Source: Terracoccus luteus (GTDB lineage: Bacteria; Actinomycetota; Actinomycetes; Actinomycetales; Dermatophilaceae). From it: DNA of 64,000 nt. The notes under the pieces were generated by a model, which did no database searches, had not been told where the DNA came from, and saw nothing but the letters and a program-made list of their open reading frames with translations. A program made the translations under genes and the position numbers. Positions within the stretch are counted from its first letter, which is position 1. Every line of letters begins with the position of its first letter. The stretch covers positions 3,782,001-3,846,000 of the forward strand of contig NZ_RBXT01000001.1 of assembly GCF_003635045.1 (NCBI RefSeq). The letters run 5' to 3'. This document shows positions 25,985 through 34,593 of this stretch, in pieces.

Positions 25985-26836
25985 ATGCCCGACCTCGTCA
26001 TCACCTCCGCCGCCAACCCGCGCCTCAAGAGTCTGCTCGCCCTGCGCCGTCGCCGCGCCCGCGAGGAGAGCGGCCAGACCCTCGTCGAGGGCCACGAGGA
26101 GATCGGCCTCGCCCTCTCGGCCGGGGTGCGACCGGCGACCGTCTACGTCTGCACCGAGCTCTTCAGCCCGGCCGGCCGGGCCGGCTCGCAGCAGATCGGT
26201 CACCAGGACGACCTGCTCGCCGAGCTGCGCACCGCCGGCACCGAGGTCGTCCGGCTGAGCCGGACCGCGTTCGAGAGGGTGAGCTACCGCGAGGGTCCCG
26301 ACGGGCTGCTCGCGGTCGTCGACCGGGTGGGCGGCACGCTCGCCGACCTCCCGGCTCCCGGCGCCGAGCACCTCACGCTGCTGAGCCAGGGCGTCGAGAA
26401 GCCCGGCAACCTCGGCGCCATGCTGCGCACCGCCGACGCCGCGGGCGTGGATGCCGTCGTGGCCGCCGACCCCGTCACCGACTGGGGCAACCCCAACGTC
26501 GTGCGCGCGAGCAAGGGCACACTGTTCGCGCTCCCGGTCGCCACGGCATCCACCGACGAGGCCGTGCAGTGGCTGCGCGACCACGACGTCGCGCTCGTCG
26601 TCACCACCCCCGAGACCGACCTGTTGCACACCGACGTCGACCTCACCGGTCGTGTCGCCATCGCCGTCGGCAGCGAGAAGCACGGTGCCGACGACGTCCT
26701 GCTCGGGGCGGCCACCCACCGCGTGCGCATCCCGATGAACGGGCGGGCCAACAGCCTCAACGTCGCCGCGTCGGCGGCCATCGTGCTCTACGAGGCGGTG
26801 CGCCAGCGGGGTATGAGCGGCCACCGCAGCGGGTAG
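25985..26836 (+). CDS. TrmH/SpoU family RNA 2'-O-methyltransferase
   Basis: A 283-residue methyltransferase acting on rRNA or tRNA ribose with S-adenosylmethionine. The N-terminal substrate-binding domain includes RRARE and TLVEGHEEIGLAL; the knotted SPOUT domain has motif 1 LSQGVEKPGNLGAMLRTADAAG, motif 2 AIAVGSEKHGAD and motif 3 IPMNGRANSLNVAASAAIVLYEA. I start it at ATG 25985. A longer reading through the 51-bp repeats is open but adds only repeat peptide with no domain, so I regard it as untranslated. Confidence 0.92.
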   Translation: MPDLVITSAANPRLKSLLALRRRRAREESGQTLVEGHEEIGLALSAGVRPATVYVCTELFSPAGRAGSQQIGHQDDLLAELRTAGTEVVRLSRTAFERVSYREGPDGLLAVVDRVGGTLADLPAPGAEHLTLLSQGVEKPGNLGAMLRTADAAGVDAVVAADPVTDWGNPNVVRASKGTLFALPVATASTDEAVQWLRDHDVALVVTTPETDLLHTDVDLTGRVAIAVGSEKHGADDVLLGAATHRVRIPMNGRANSLNVAASAAIVLYEAVRQRGMSGHRSG

Positions 26837-26903
26837 CGGCCCACTAGTCGAGCGGGGCGGACCCGGTCAAGAGCCCGTCCGCGCGTGTGCCACGATTGAG
26901 GGC

Positions 26904-27539
26904 ATGCGCGTTGACCATGTCTCGTATGCAGCAGAACCGGATGGGCTCAGGGCGACGGCCGAACGGCTGTCGGCGCTCATCGGTGTGGCCCCGGTCGACG
27001 GCGGGGTCCACCCCCGCTTCGGCACCCGCAACGTGATCCTGCCCCTGGCCAAGGACCACTACCTCGAGGTCGTCGAGGTCCTCGACCACCCGGCATCCGA
27101 CAAGGCCCCCTTCGGCCAGGCCGTCCGCGCGGCCTCGTCGCACGGTGGCGGCTGGCTCGGCTGGGTCGTCGCGGTCGACGACATCCACCACGTCGAGCAG
27201 CGCCTCGGCCGCGAGTCGGTGCCCGGCAACCGGCACCGCCCCGACGGCACCGAGCTGCGCTGGCGCCAGCTCGGCATCAAGGGTCTGCTCGCCGACCCGC
27301 AGGTGCCGTACTTCATCCAGTGGGACGACATGACGCTGCACCCGTCCGCGGGCAGCGACAGCACCGTCATCATCGACAACCTCCAGATCGCCGGTGACCC
27401 CGGGCGCGTGCGCGAGTGGCTCGGCCCGGAGGACACCTTCGACAAGGAGGGCATCTCCTTCACGTTCGTCGCCCCGAAGGGCACCCCGGGCCTGCTCGCG
27501 GTCACCTTCGACACCCCCGACGGCAAGGTCACCATCTGA
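26904..27539 (+). CDS. Glyoxalase-like (VOC) domain protein
   Basis: A 211-residue protein matching the glyoxalase-like domain seen in stand-alone proteins of actinobacteria. It begins MRVDHVSYAAEPDGL, with LGGVHP-type loop (DGGVHPRFGTRN) and YLEVVEVLDHPASD, then a second half repeat (TVIIDNLQIAGDPGRVREW). Metal ligands of true glyoxalase I are not all apparent, so function is unknown. GAGGG precedes the ATG. An 18-bp terminator follows. Confidence 0.85.
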   Translation: MRVDHVSYAAEPDGLRATAERLSALIGVAPVDGGVHPRFGTRNVILPLAKDHYLEVVEVLDHPASDKAPFGQAVRAASSHGGGWLGWVVAVDDIHHVEQRLGRESVPGNRHRPDGTELRWRQLGIKGLLADPQVPYFIQWDDMTLHPSAGSDSTVIIDNLQIAGDPGRVREWLGPEDTFDKEGISFTFVAPKGTPGLLAVTFDTPDGKVTI

Positions 27540-27564
27540 CCCACCGACCGACCGGTCACGCGCA

Positions 27565-27604
27565 GACGAAGGGCCACGGACGTACGCGTCCGTGGCCCTT
27601 CGTC
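27565..27604. terminator. Bidirectional terminator, 18-bp stem with TACG loop
   Basis: GACGAAGGGCCACGGACG (27565-27582) pairs perfectly with 27587-27604 around the tetraloop TACG, a very stable UNCG-type loop. It separates the convergent glyoxalase-like and copper ATPase genes. Confidence 0.9.
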
Positions 27605-27634
27605 GTCCGCCGGGGTGGGCAGCGAGGATGCCGG

Positions 27635-30013
27635 TCAGCTCCCGAAGCGCTTGAGGCGCAGTGAGTTGGCCACCACGAGCACCGACGACAGGGCCATCGT
27701 GGCGCCGGCGATCATGGGGTTGAGCAGCCCGAACGCCGCGAGCGGGATGGCGGCGGTGTTGTAGCCGAAGGCCCAGGCGAGGTTCTGCTTGACGACCTTG
27801 AGGGTCTCGCGGGAGAGCTCGATGGCGTCGCCGACGGCGTCGAGGTCGGCCCGCACGAGCACGATGTCGGCGCTGTCGATGGCGACGTCGGTGCCGCTGC
27901 CCATGGCGAGGCCGAGGTCGGCCTGGGCGAGGGCGGCGGCGTCGTTGACGCCGTCGCCGACCATGGCCACGACCTTGCCCTGCTGCTGCAGCTCGGCCAC
28001 CACCCGGTGCTTGTCGGCCGGCAGCACGTCGGAGACGACGCGGCTCTCGGGGATGCCGACCTGCTCGGCGACGCTGCGGGCCGTCGCCGCCCCGTCGCCG
28101 GTGAGCAGGTGTGCGGTGAGGCCGAGGCGGCCGAGCCGCTCGATCGCGGCCCGCGACGACTCGCGGACGGTGTCCTCGACCGTGAGCGCGGCCTGGGCCA
28201 CGCCGTCCCAGCCGACGAAGACGGTGGTGCCGCCGTGGCTGCGGGCGTGCTCGAGCAGGCTCTCGTCGACGGACTCGAAGAGCGCCGCCTTGCCGACGAT
28301 GACCTCGGTGCCGTTGACCCGGGCCGTCGCCCCCTCGCCGGGGTTGGTGGCGAAGTCGCGGATGGCCGGGAGGGTGATGCGGGCCTGCCGCGCACCGTCG
28401 ACGACCGCCCGGGCGATCGGGTGCTCGCTGCCCTGCTCGACGGCGGCCGCCGCCGTCAGGGCCGCCTTCTTCGACAGGCGGCCGCGTACCCGGATGCTGC
28501 GCAGGCGCAGGTCTCCGGTCGTGACGGTGCCGGTCTTGTCGAGCACGACGGTGTCGACGCGGCGGGTGTCCTCGAGCACCTGCGGACCCTTGATGAGGGT
28601 GCCGAGCTGCGCGCCGCGGCCGGTCCCGACGAGCAGCGCGGTCGGGGTCGCGAGACCGAGGGCGCAGGGGCAGGCGATGATGAGCACGGTCACCGCGACG
28701 GACAGGGCGCGGGAGAAGTCGTGGCCCGTGACGAGCCACGCGACGAGGGTGACGAGCGTGATGCCGAGCACGACCGGCACGAACACGGCCGACACGCGGT
28801 CGGCGAGGCGCTGGATCGCGGCCTTGCCCGTCTGGGCGTCCTCGACGAGGCGCTGGATGCCGGCGAGCATCGTGTCACTGCCGACCGCGGTCGCCTCGAC
28901 GACGAGCCGCCCGGTCGTGTTGACCGAGCCCCCGGTCACGGTGTCGCCCGGCGCCACGTCGACGGGCGTCGACTCGCCCGTGACGAGGCTGGCGTCGATT
29001 GCGCTGGCGCCGTCGCGCACGACGCCGTCGCTCGCGACCTTCTCACCGGGCCGCACGACGAACTGGTCGCCGACGACGAGCTGCTCGACGGGGATGCGCT
29101 GCTCACCGGTGACCCGCGTCGCGGGGTCGATGCGCAGCACGGCGACGTCCTTGGCCCCGAGGTCGAGCAGGGCCCGCAGGGCGTCCTTGCCGGAGTCCTT
29201 GGCCCGGGCCTCGAGGAAGCGCCCGACGAGCAGGAACGTCGTGACGACGGCGGCCACCTCGAAGTAGAGGTGCTCACCACCGGTCAGCAGCTGCCCGATC
29301 GAGTAGAGGTAGGCCGCGCCCACCCCGAGGCTGACGAGGGTGTCCATCGTCGAGGCGCCGTGGCGGGCGTTGATCGCCGCGGCCCGGTGGAACGGCCACG
29401 CGCACCACAGCACGACCGGGGTGGCGAGCAGCAGCTGCAGCCAGCCACTCCCGGTGAAGGCGGGGATGACCATCGCAAGGAGGAAGACGACGACGGTCAG
29501 CGGCACCGCGACCGTCAGGCGCGGGCGGATCTCGTCGGCCGCCGGCCCGTGGCTCATGTGGTCGGCCGGGTCCATGCCGTCGTGGCTGCCGGGGGCGACG
29601 CCGTCATGGGAGCCGCCGTGGGCGTCGTCATGGGTGCTGTGGTGGTCCGCCGGGTGTGTCCCGGCCGCGGCCGGCCGCTGGCCGGGCAGGGCCGAACGGA
29701 GGGTTCCGAGAAGGGCGGCGGCGTCGGGTCGCCGACCCCCCGGCATCCGGTCGATGACGGAGGCGCGGTAGCCGGCCTTCTCGACGGTGGCGACGATCTG
29801 CTCGACCGTGACGGGGGCGGTGAAGCTGACGCGGGCCTTCTCGGTCGCGAGGTTGACGGTCGCCTCGCGCACGCCGTCGACCTTGCCGAGCTGGCGCTCG
29901 ATGCGGGCCGAGCACGACGCGCACGTCATGCCGCTGACGGCGAGCTGGACGTCCTGCACGTCGGCGCCCTGCGGCGAGCCGGCGGCGGTGGGGGTGCTCT
30001 GGCGCGGTGTCAT
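27635..30013 (-). CDS. copA: Copper-exporting P1B-type ATPase
   Basis: A 792-residue heavy-metal P-type ATPase that pumps Cu+ out of the cytoplasm. One N-terminal metal-binding domain has GMTCASCSARIERQ near residue 20. A His/Asp-rich linker of about 40 residues (HDDAHGGSHDG, DHMSHG) precedes the first helix. The transmembrane CPC motif is in IIACPCALGLATPTALL, the phosphorylation site is VLDKTGTVTTG, and the hinge is VAMVGDGVNDAAALAQADLG. YN and MxxSS motifs in the last helices (FGYNTAAIPLAAFG, MALSSVLVVANSLRL) mark the Cu+ subtype. It starts inside the copZ stop (ATGA at 30010). Confidence 0.96.
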   Translation of the reverse strand: MTPRQSTPTAAGSPQGADVQDVQLAVSGMTCASCSARIERQLGKVDGVREATVNLATEKARVSFTAPVTVEQIVATVEKAGYRASVIDRMPGGRRPDAAALLGTLRSALPGQRPAAAGTHPADHHSTHDDAHGGSHDGVAPGSHDGMDPADHMSHGPAADEIRPRLTVAVPLTVVVFLLAMVIPAFTGSGWLQLLLATPVVLWCAWPFHRAAAINARHGASTMDTLVSLGVGAAYLYSIGQLLTGGEHLYFEVAAVVTTFLLVGRFLEARAKDSGKDALRALLDLGAKDVAVLRIDPATRVTGEQRIPVEQLVVGDQFVVRPGEKVASDGVVRDGASAIDASLVTGESTPVDVAPGDTVTGGSVNTTGRLVVEATAVGSDTMLAGIQRLVEDAQTGKAAIQRLADRVSAVFVPVVLGITLVTLVAWLVTGHDFSRALSVAVTVLIIACPCALGLATPTALLVGTGRGAQLGTLIKGPQVLEDTRRVDTVVLDKTGTVTTGDLRLRSIRVRGRLSKKAALTAAAAVEQGSEHPIARAVVDGARQARITLPAIRDFATNPGEGATARVNGTEVIVGKAALFESVDESLLEHARSHGGTTVFVGWDGVAQAALTVEDTVRESSRAAIERLGRLGLTAHLLTGDGAATARSVAEQVGIPESRVVSDVLPADKHRVVAELQQQGKVVAMVGDGVNDAAALAQADLGLAMGSGTDVAIDSADIVLVRADLDAVGDAIELSRETLKVVKQNLAWAFGYNTAAIPLAAFGLLNPMIAGATMALSSVLVVANSLRLKRFGS

Positions 30014-30234
30014 CGGACCTCGTACCCGGCCTCCGCGACCGCGGCGCGGACGGCATCCGCGTCGAGGGGGGCCTCGCTCGTGATGGAGACGGGGGAGTCC
30101 TCGCCGGGGTGCAGGTCGACGGCGACGGCGGTGACCCCCGGCAGGGCCGACAGCTCGCCGCTGACGGCCGCCGAGCAGTGGCCGCACGTCATGCCGGCGA
30201 CGGTGATCTCGGTCGTGGTGGGGGTGGTGCTCAC
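30010..30234 (-). CDS. CopZ-like copper chaperone
   Basis: A 74-residue single heavy-metal-associated domain with the Cu+ ligand motif GMTCGHC at about 14-20 and the ferredoxin-like pattern ending DAVRAAVAEAGYEV. It would carry copper to the ATPase encoded immediately downstream, with which it overlaps by four bases. It starts at GTG 30234, 61 bp after csoR, so the three genes form one operon. Confidence 0.93.
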   Translation of the reverse strand: MSTTPTTTEITVAGMTCGHCSAAVSGELSALPGVTAVAVDLHPGEDSPVSITSEAPLDADAVRAAVAEAGYEVR

Positions 30235-30295
30235 GCTGTCTCCTCGGGTTGCGGTCGTGCGTTCTGCGTTCGGTCTGGCTGGGTGGGGGCGCGGT

Positions 30296-30577
30296 TCAGC
30301 TGCGCACGAGGCGGGCGATGGCGTCGGCGGCCTCGCGCACCTTGACCTGCGCCTGCTCGTCGCCCTCGCGGGCGGCGTCGACGACGCAGTGGGCGACGTG
30401 GTCCTCGAGCAGGCCGAGGCTGACGGCCTGCAGGGCCTTCGTCACGGCGCTGACCTGGGTGAGGATGTCGATGCAGTAGGTGTCGTCGTCGACCATCCGC
30501 TGGAGCCCGCGCACCTGTCCCTCGATGCGCCGCAGTCGCTTCAGGTAGTCGTCCTTGCTGCCGCTGTACCCTGCCAT
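30296..30577 (-). CDS. csoR: CsoR family copper-sensing repressor
   Basis: A 93-residue all-helical repressor of the CsoR/RcnR family. The metal ligand set Cys-His-Cys is visible as DTYCIDILTQ, then LEDHVAHCVVDA, the Cu+ pattern rather than the Ni/Co one. The N-terminal KRLRRIEGQVRGLQRMVDDD is typical. The ATG at 30577 has GAGGAGG upstream. It is the first gene of csoR-copZ-copA and should repress the operon until Cu+ binds. Confidence 0.94.
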   Translation of the reverse strand: MAGYSGSKDDYLKRLRRIEGQVRGLQRMVDDDTYCIDILTQVSAVTKALQAVSLGLLEDHVAHCVVDAAREGDEQAQVKVREAADAIARLVRS

Positions 30578-30602
30578 GTCGTTCCTCCTCACCGGTGACA
30601 AC

Positions 30603-30622
30603 AGCATACCCCCCTTGGGTAT
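30603..30622 (-). promoter_or_regulatory. CsoR operator and -10 box of the copper operon
   Basis: The inverted repeat ATACCC-N5-GGGTAT (30606-30622) matches the G/C-tract dyads bound by CsoR. It overlaps TATGCT (30608-30603 on the minus strand), a good -10 box located about 30 bp before the csoR start, so binding would block RNA polymerase. Confidence 0.75.
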
Positions 30623-30701
30623 TTCCGCCGCAGTCACCGGACAGCCGCCGGACGTGCGGCGCCTGCGTGATGCCAACTGCGGTGTCGGGCGGCCTCGGTG
30701 A

Positions 30702-30842
30702 TGCCAACCGCGCGACATGGCCGTGGTTGGCACCACACAGCCTCGCGGGGCCGTGCGTTCGACACCCCTGGGCCGACAGGGGTGTCAGACGCTCATGACG
30801 ACGCGCGTTCGGCACCCGTGGGCGTTCGGAGGTGCCGAACGC
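30702..30842. repeat. Cluster of three hairpins
   Basis: Three perfect inverted repeats follow one another in the gap between csoR and the YjbR gene: TGCCAACC (30702-30709) with 30725-30732; GACACCCCTG (30761-30770) with 30777-30786; and GCGTTCGGCACC (30805-30816) with 30831-30842. The last two share the pattern GCGTTCGRCACCC and look like diverged copies of one palindrome. No gene is visible in 30623-30865. Confidence 0.75.
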
Positions 30843-30865
30843 ACGGGGTGGGGCGGCCGGCTGCC

Positions 30866-31273
30866 TCAGCCGCGGGCGAGGAAGTCGGCGGCGAGCCGCT
30901 TCGGCGCCTTGGTCAGCCAGGCGTCGGTGACCGCCTCGCGCAGCTCGGCCACCCCGACCCGGACGAGGTCGCGCTCGAGCAGCAGCACCGCGGCGTACCC
31001 GTCCCAGTGCGGCGTCGTGAACCACGGGCTGTCCGGGTCCCCGACCATCGCCTCCTTGTCCTGCGCCGTGCACGAGAAGACGAGGACGTCCTCGTACCGC
31101 TCGCCCGTCCCGGGGTCCACGGCATCCTTGCGCGGCTCCCGGGCGAACACGAAGGCCTTGCCGCGCACAAGGTAGCTCGGCCGGCCTCCCGTCGCGGGGT
31201 CGCGCGTCACCTCGGGCAGCGCCAGGGCCGCCTCGTCGATGGCGCGCAGCCCGGCCGCCCGTGATCGAGCCAT
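30866..31273 (-). CDS. MmcQ/YjbR family protein
   Basis: A 135-residue protein of the MmcQ/YjbR family (double-wing fold), with the N-terminal ALALPEVT, then SYLVRGKAFVFAREP and the C-terminal pattern VAELREAVTDAWLTKAPKRLAADFL. The family is common and often annotated as DNA-binding on structural grounds; its role is unknown. TACCGT lies seven bases before the ATG at 31273, so the message is probably leaderless. The gene stands alone. Confidence 0.88.
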   Translation of the reverse strand: MARSRAAGLRAIDEAALALPEVTRDPATGGRPSYLVRGKAFVFAREPRKDAVDPGTGERYEDVLVFSCTAQDKEAMVGDPDSPWFTTPHWDGYAAVLLLERDLVRVGVAELREAVTDAWLTKAPKRLAADFLARG

Positions 31274-31339
31274 GGGCGCAACGGTAGCGACGCCCGGACC
31301 GTGTCGGGAAGTGGCCTCTCGACGGTGAAGGCGGCGGAT

Positions 31340-31354
31340 GCCGGGGGGCCCGGC
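31340..31354 (-). terminator. Short GC hairpin after purB
   Basis: GCCGGG-GGG-CCCGGC, eight bases downstream of the purB stop. A single half-site of the CCTCTCGACGG repeat family lies next to it (31312-31325). Confidence 0.45.
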
Positions 31355-31361
31355 GGGCGCG

Positions 31362-32774
31362 TCAGGCGAGGTGGTCGTCGACGAGGCGGGAGGCCAGCGC
31401 GGTGTACGTCTGCGGGGTGAGGGCGACGAAGCGGGCCTCGACGTCGGCGGGCAGGCCGAGGCCGCGGACGAACTCCCGCAGGTCGCCCCCGTCGATGCGG
31501 CGGCCGCGGGTCAGCTCCTTGAGCCGCTCGTAGGGCTCATCCATGCCGGGGACCCCCTGGGCGCCGAGGGCCCGCATCGCCGACTGGATCGGCTCGCCGA
31601 GTACCTCCCAGTTGCGCTCGAGGTCGGCGGCCATCGCCTCCGGCACGGCGTCGAGCCCCGACAGGCCGCGGGCGACGTTGTCGAGGGCGAGCAGGCTGTG
31701 CCCGAAGGCCGTCCCGATGTTGCGCTGCATCGAGGAGTCGGTGAGGTCGCGCTGCAGCCGGCTCTGCACGAGGGTGCTGCCCAGCACGTCGAGCAGCGCG
31801 TTGCTGACCTCGAGGTTGGCCTCGGCGTTCTCGAAGCGGATCGGGTTGACCTTGTGCGGCATCGTGCTCGAGCCGACGGTCCCCTGGCCGCGCACCTGGG
31901 CGAAGTAGCCCATCGAGATGTACGTCCAGACGTCCGTGCAGAGGTTGTGCAGGATGCGGTTGAAGCGCGCGACGTCGGCGTAGAGCTCGGCCTGCCAGTC
32001 ATGGCTCTCGATCTGGGTGGTCAGCGGGTTCCACTCCAGGCCGAGGCCTTCGACGAACTCACGCGAGACAGCGGGCCAGTCGACGTCGGGCAGGGCGAGG
32101 GCATGGGCGCCGAACGTGCCCGTGGCGCCGTTGAACTTGCCGAGGTACTCCTGGCCGTCGATGCGCCGTAGCTGACGACCCAGGCGGTGGGCGAGCACGG
32201 CCAGCTCCTTGCCCATCGTCGTCGGCGTCGCCGGCTGGCCGTGGGTGTGCGCGAGCAGCGGCACGTCCTTGAGCTCCCGGGCCATCGACGAGACCTGCTC
32301 GACGAGAGCGCGCGCCTTCGGCAGCCAGACCTGTTCGACGGCGCCCTTGACCATGAGGGCGTACGAGAGGTTGTTGACGTCCTCGCTCGTGCAGCCGAAG
32401 TGGATGAGCTCGGCCAGCCCGCGGTCGGTGTCGGCCGGGGCGATCCGGGTCAGGCGCTCCTTGAGGAAGTACTCGACGGCCTTGACGTCGTGCACGGTGA
32501 CGCGCTCGATCTCGCCGAGCTCGGCCACCTCCGCCGGCCCGAAGTCGGTGACGACCGCACGGAGTGCCTCCACCTCGTCGTCGGTCAGCGACCGCACGCC
32601 AGGCACCACGCCGTGCGTCGTCTGGAACACGAGCCACTCGACCTCGACGTGCACCCGCCGGCGGTTGAGCGCCGCCTCGGACAGGTGGTCGACGAGCGGA
32701 GCGACGGCGCCGCGGTAGCGGCCGTCGAGCGCCCCGAGTGCGATGGGCGGGTCGGCGTCGGCGAGGGAGACCAT
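31362..32774 (-). CDS. purB: Adenylosuccinate lyase
   Basis: Cleaves fumarate from SAICAR and from adenylosuccinate in purine synthesis. The 470-residue enzyme belongs to the fumarase/aspartase superfamily: the flexible signature loop is VGSSTMPHKVNPIRFENAE, with HFGCTSEDVNNLSYAL and the catalytic-His region LLAHTHGQPATPTTMGKE. Length and sequence style match the long E. coli-type PurB. GGGAGG lies nine bases before the ATG at 32774. The VOC gene upstream ends four bases before the purB start, so the two are likely co-transcribed. Confidence 0.97.
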   Translation of the reverse strand: MVSLADADPPIALGALDGRYRGAVAPLVDHLSEAALNRRRVHVEVEWLVFQTTHGVVPGVRSLTDDEVEALRAVVTDFGPAEVAELGEIERVTVHDVKAVEYFLKERLTRIAPADTDRGLAELIHFGCTSEDVNNLSYALMVKGAVEQVWLPKARALVEQVSSMARELKDVPLLAHTHGQPATPTTMGKELAVLAHRLGRQLRRIDGQEYLGKFNGATGTFGAHALALPDVDWPAVSREFVEGLGLEWNPLTTQIESHDWQAELYADVARFNRILHNLCTDVWTYISMGYFAQVRGQGTVGSSTMPHKVNPIRFENAEANLEVSNALLDVLGSTLVQSRLQRDLTDSSMQRNIGTAFGHSLLALDNVARGLSGLDAVPEAMAADLERNWEVLGEPIQSAMRALGAQGVPGMDEPYERLKELTRGRRIDGGDLREFVRGLGLPADVEARFVALTPQTYTALASRLVDDHLA

Positions 32775-32778
32775 GCGG

Positions 32779-33696
32779 TCATCCTCCCAGAGCGTCGGCC
32801 CCCGGCTCGACCGTCGCCACGTGCAGCAGTGAGAACGTCTCGCCCTCCGGTCCGGCGACGAGGGCCACCCGCCCGCGTACCGCGTCCGCGGGCGCGACGA
32901 CGACCGTGCCGCCGAGCTGCTCGACGCGGGCCGCGGCCTCGTCGCAGTCGGCCACCCCGAGGTAGGTCATCCAGTGCGACGGCACGTCCGTCGGCGTCGC
33001 AGAGGGGATGCCGCCCACCCCGGCCACGTGCGTGGGTTCGCCTGCCGTGTGGGCGGGCTCACCGGCATCCGCCGTGACGGTCGAGCCGGGGGCACCGGTG
33101 TCGTCACCGGTGTCGTCGCCCTTGTCGTCGTCACCCTCGTCGGCCTCGGCGAGGGTCGCCAGGCTGTACTGGTACGTGCGGTCGCCGACCTCCTCGAGCT
33201 GCCAGCCGAAGACGTCGCGGTAGAAGGCGAGGGAGGCGGGGTAGTCGCGGGTCAGCGTCTCGCTCCAACAGACGGAGCCGGGCTCGCCGACGAGGCTCGC
33301 GCCCCGGTGGGAGATGCCCTTCCACAGCCCGTACACGGCGCCGGCCGAGTCGGCACCGAGCGCCACCTCGGCCAGCTCGAGCACCGCACGGGGGTCGACG
33401 TAGAAGGTGCCACCTGCGGCGCGGGCCGCGCGGGCCGTCTTCTCGGCGTCGGTCGTGGCGAGGTAGGTCGTCCACGTCGACACGGTGCGCCCGCGTGACG
33501 GGTCCTTCTGCGACAGGCCCGCCACGGCGTGACCACCGAGGGTGGCCGTGACGTACGGCCCGGCGTCACCCGGTACCGGCTCGAAGACCCAGCCGAAGAG
33601 CCCGCCGTAGAAGCGCTGGGCCCGCTCGAGGTCGTCGACGAGCACGTCGGCCCAGCACGGGGTCCCCGGGGCGGAGGCGTCGGTGTCGACCGGCAC
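32779..33696 (-). CDS. Two-domain VOC (glyoxalase-fold) protein
   Basis: A 305-residue protein made of two VOC domains, as in the CFP30B/hydroxylase-like group: PCWADVLVDDLERAQRFYGGLFGW at the start, and SVCWSETLTRDYPASLAFYRDVFGWQ near 150. A 50-residue low-complexity insert (Asp/Gly/Thr-rich, with DDTG repeats) splits the second domain. It starts at GTG with GAGGAG upstream. A paralogue lies directly upstream at 33799. Substrate unknown; members act in resistance or detoxification. Confidence 0.86.
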   Translation of the reverse strand: MPVDTDASAPGTPCWADVLVDDLERAQRFYGGLFGWVFEPVPGDAGPYVTATLGGHAVAGLSQKDPSRGRTVSTWTTYLATTDAEKTARAARAAGGTFYVDPRAVLELAEVALGADSAGAVYGLWKGISHRGASLVGEPGSVCWSETLTRDYPASLAFYRDVFGWQLEEVGDRTYQYSLATLAEADEGDDDKGDDTGDDTGAPGSTVTADAGEPAHTAGEPTHVAGVGGIPSATPTDVPSHWMTYLGVADCDEAAARVEQLGGTVVVAPADAVRGRVALVAGPEGETFSLLHVATVEPGADALGG

Positions 33697-33798
33697 GGTG
33701 GTCTCCTCGTCGTCTCGTCACGCTGGGGCCGCCACCACGACGGGGACGGTTGGGTTGGTCTTGGCGTCGGCGCGGATCGTTCGTCGCCGCAACGCTAC

Positions 33799-34590
33799 TC
33801 AGTCGTCGGTGACGAGGAGGGAGAAGGTCTCGCCCTCGGGCCCGCGCACCACGGCGGCGACCCCGAACGGGCCGTCGTAGGGGCCCTGCACGAGGCTACC
33901 CCCGTGCTCGAGCACCGCGGCGACGCTCGGCACGACGCTGGTCGTCGCGAAAGCGACGAGCCAGTGCGCGCGGATGTCGGCGGGGAACTGCGGACCGATC
34001 TCCGACAGCCCGTACGCCGGGTTGCCGTCGCTCGTGCGGGCCAAGGCCCACCGGGGGCCGGTGGGCTCGCCCTCCTCCTCGAAGCGGTGGTCGAAGGCGG
34101 CGCCGGCGAAGGCCTGCACCGGCTCGTACTCGCGGGTGAGCAGCTCGTTCCACGCCAGGGCACCGGGCTCGTCGAGCACGCCGCAGCCGCGCAGGGTGCC
34201 GGCTTGCCACAGCCCGACGTGAGCCCCACCGGGGTCGCGGACGATGGCGGTGGTGGCCAGCGGGCCGAGACGGGCGGGCCGCCCGAGGACCCGCCCACCG
34301 GCATCCGCGACGGTGCGCGAGCTGGCCTCGAGGTCTCGCACCGCGAGATAGGTGGTCCACTGGCTGGGCACCGGGGCGTCGGCGGGGCGGCGGCTCAGGC
34401 CGGCGACGGGGTGGTCTCCGAGCATGGCGAGCGTGTACCCGCCGGTCCGGTCGTCACCCTCGCGCCACTGCCAGCCGAGCACGGCGGAGTAGAACTCCCG
34501 CGCCCGGGACACGTCGGTGGCGAGCAGGTCGAGCCAGCAGGGGGCGCCGGGTGGGTAGTCGGGGGCGCCGAGGTCGAGGTCGTCGGCCAT
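33799..34590 (-). CDS. Two-domain VOC (glyoxalase-fold) protein, paralogue
   Basis: A 263-residue two-domain VOC protein similar in plan to its neighbour: PCWLDLLATDVSRAREFYSAVLGWQWREG at the start and LAWNELLTREYEPVQAFAGAAFDHRFEEE in the second half, without the low-complexity insert. GPEGETFSLL near the end is shared by both proteins, indicating duplication. The ATG at 34590 is three bases downstream of the phosphatase stop, so the phosphatase, this gene and the next VOC gene are in one orientation and close. Confidence 0.86.
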   Translation of the reverse strand: MADDLDLGAPDYPPGAPCWLDLLATDVSRAREFYSAVLGWQWREGDDRTGGYTLAMLGDHPVAGLSRRPADAPVPSQWTTYLAVRDLEASSRTVADAGGRVLGRPARLGPLATTAIVRDPGGAHVGLWQAGTLRGCGVLDEPGALAWNELLTREYEPVQAFAGAAFDHRFEEEGEPTGPRWALARTSDGNPAYGLSEIGPQFPADIRAHWLVAFATTSVVPSVAAVLEHGGSLVQGPYDGPFGVAAVVRGPEGETFSLLVTDD

Positions 34591-34593
34591 GGG

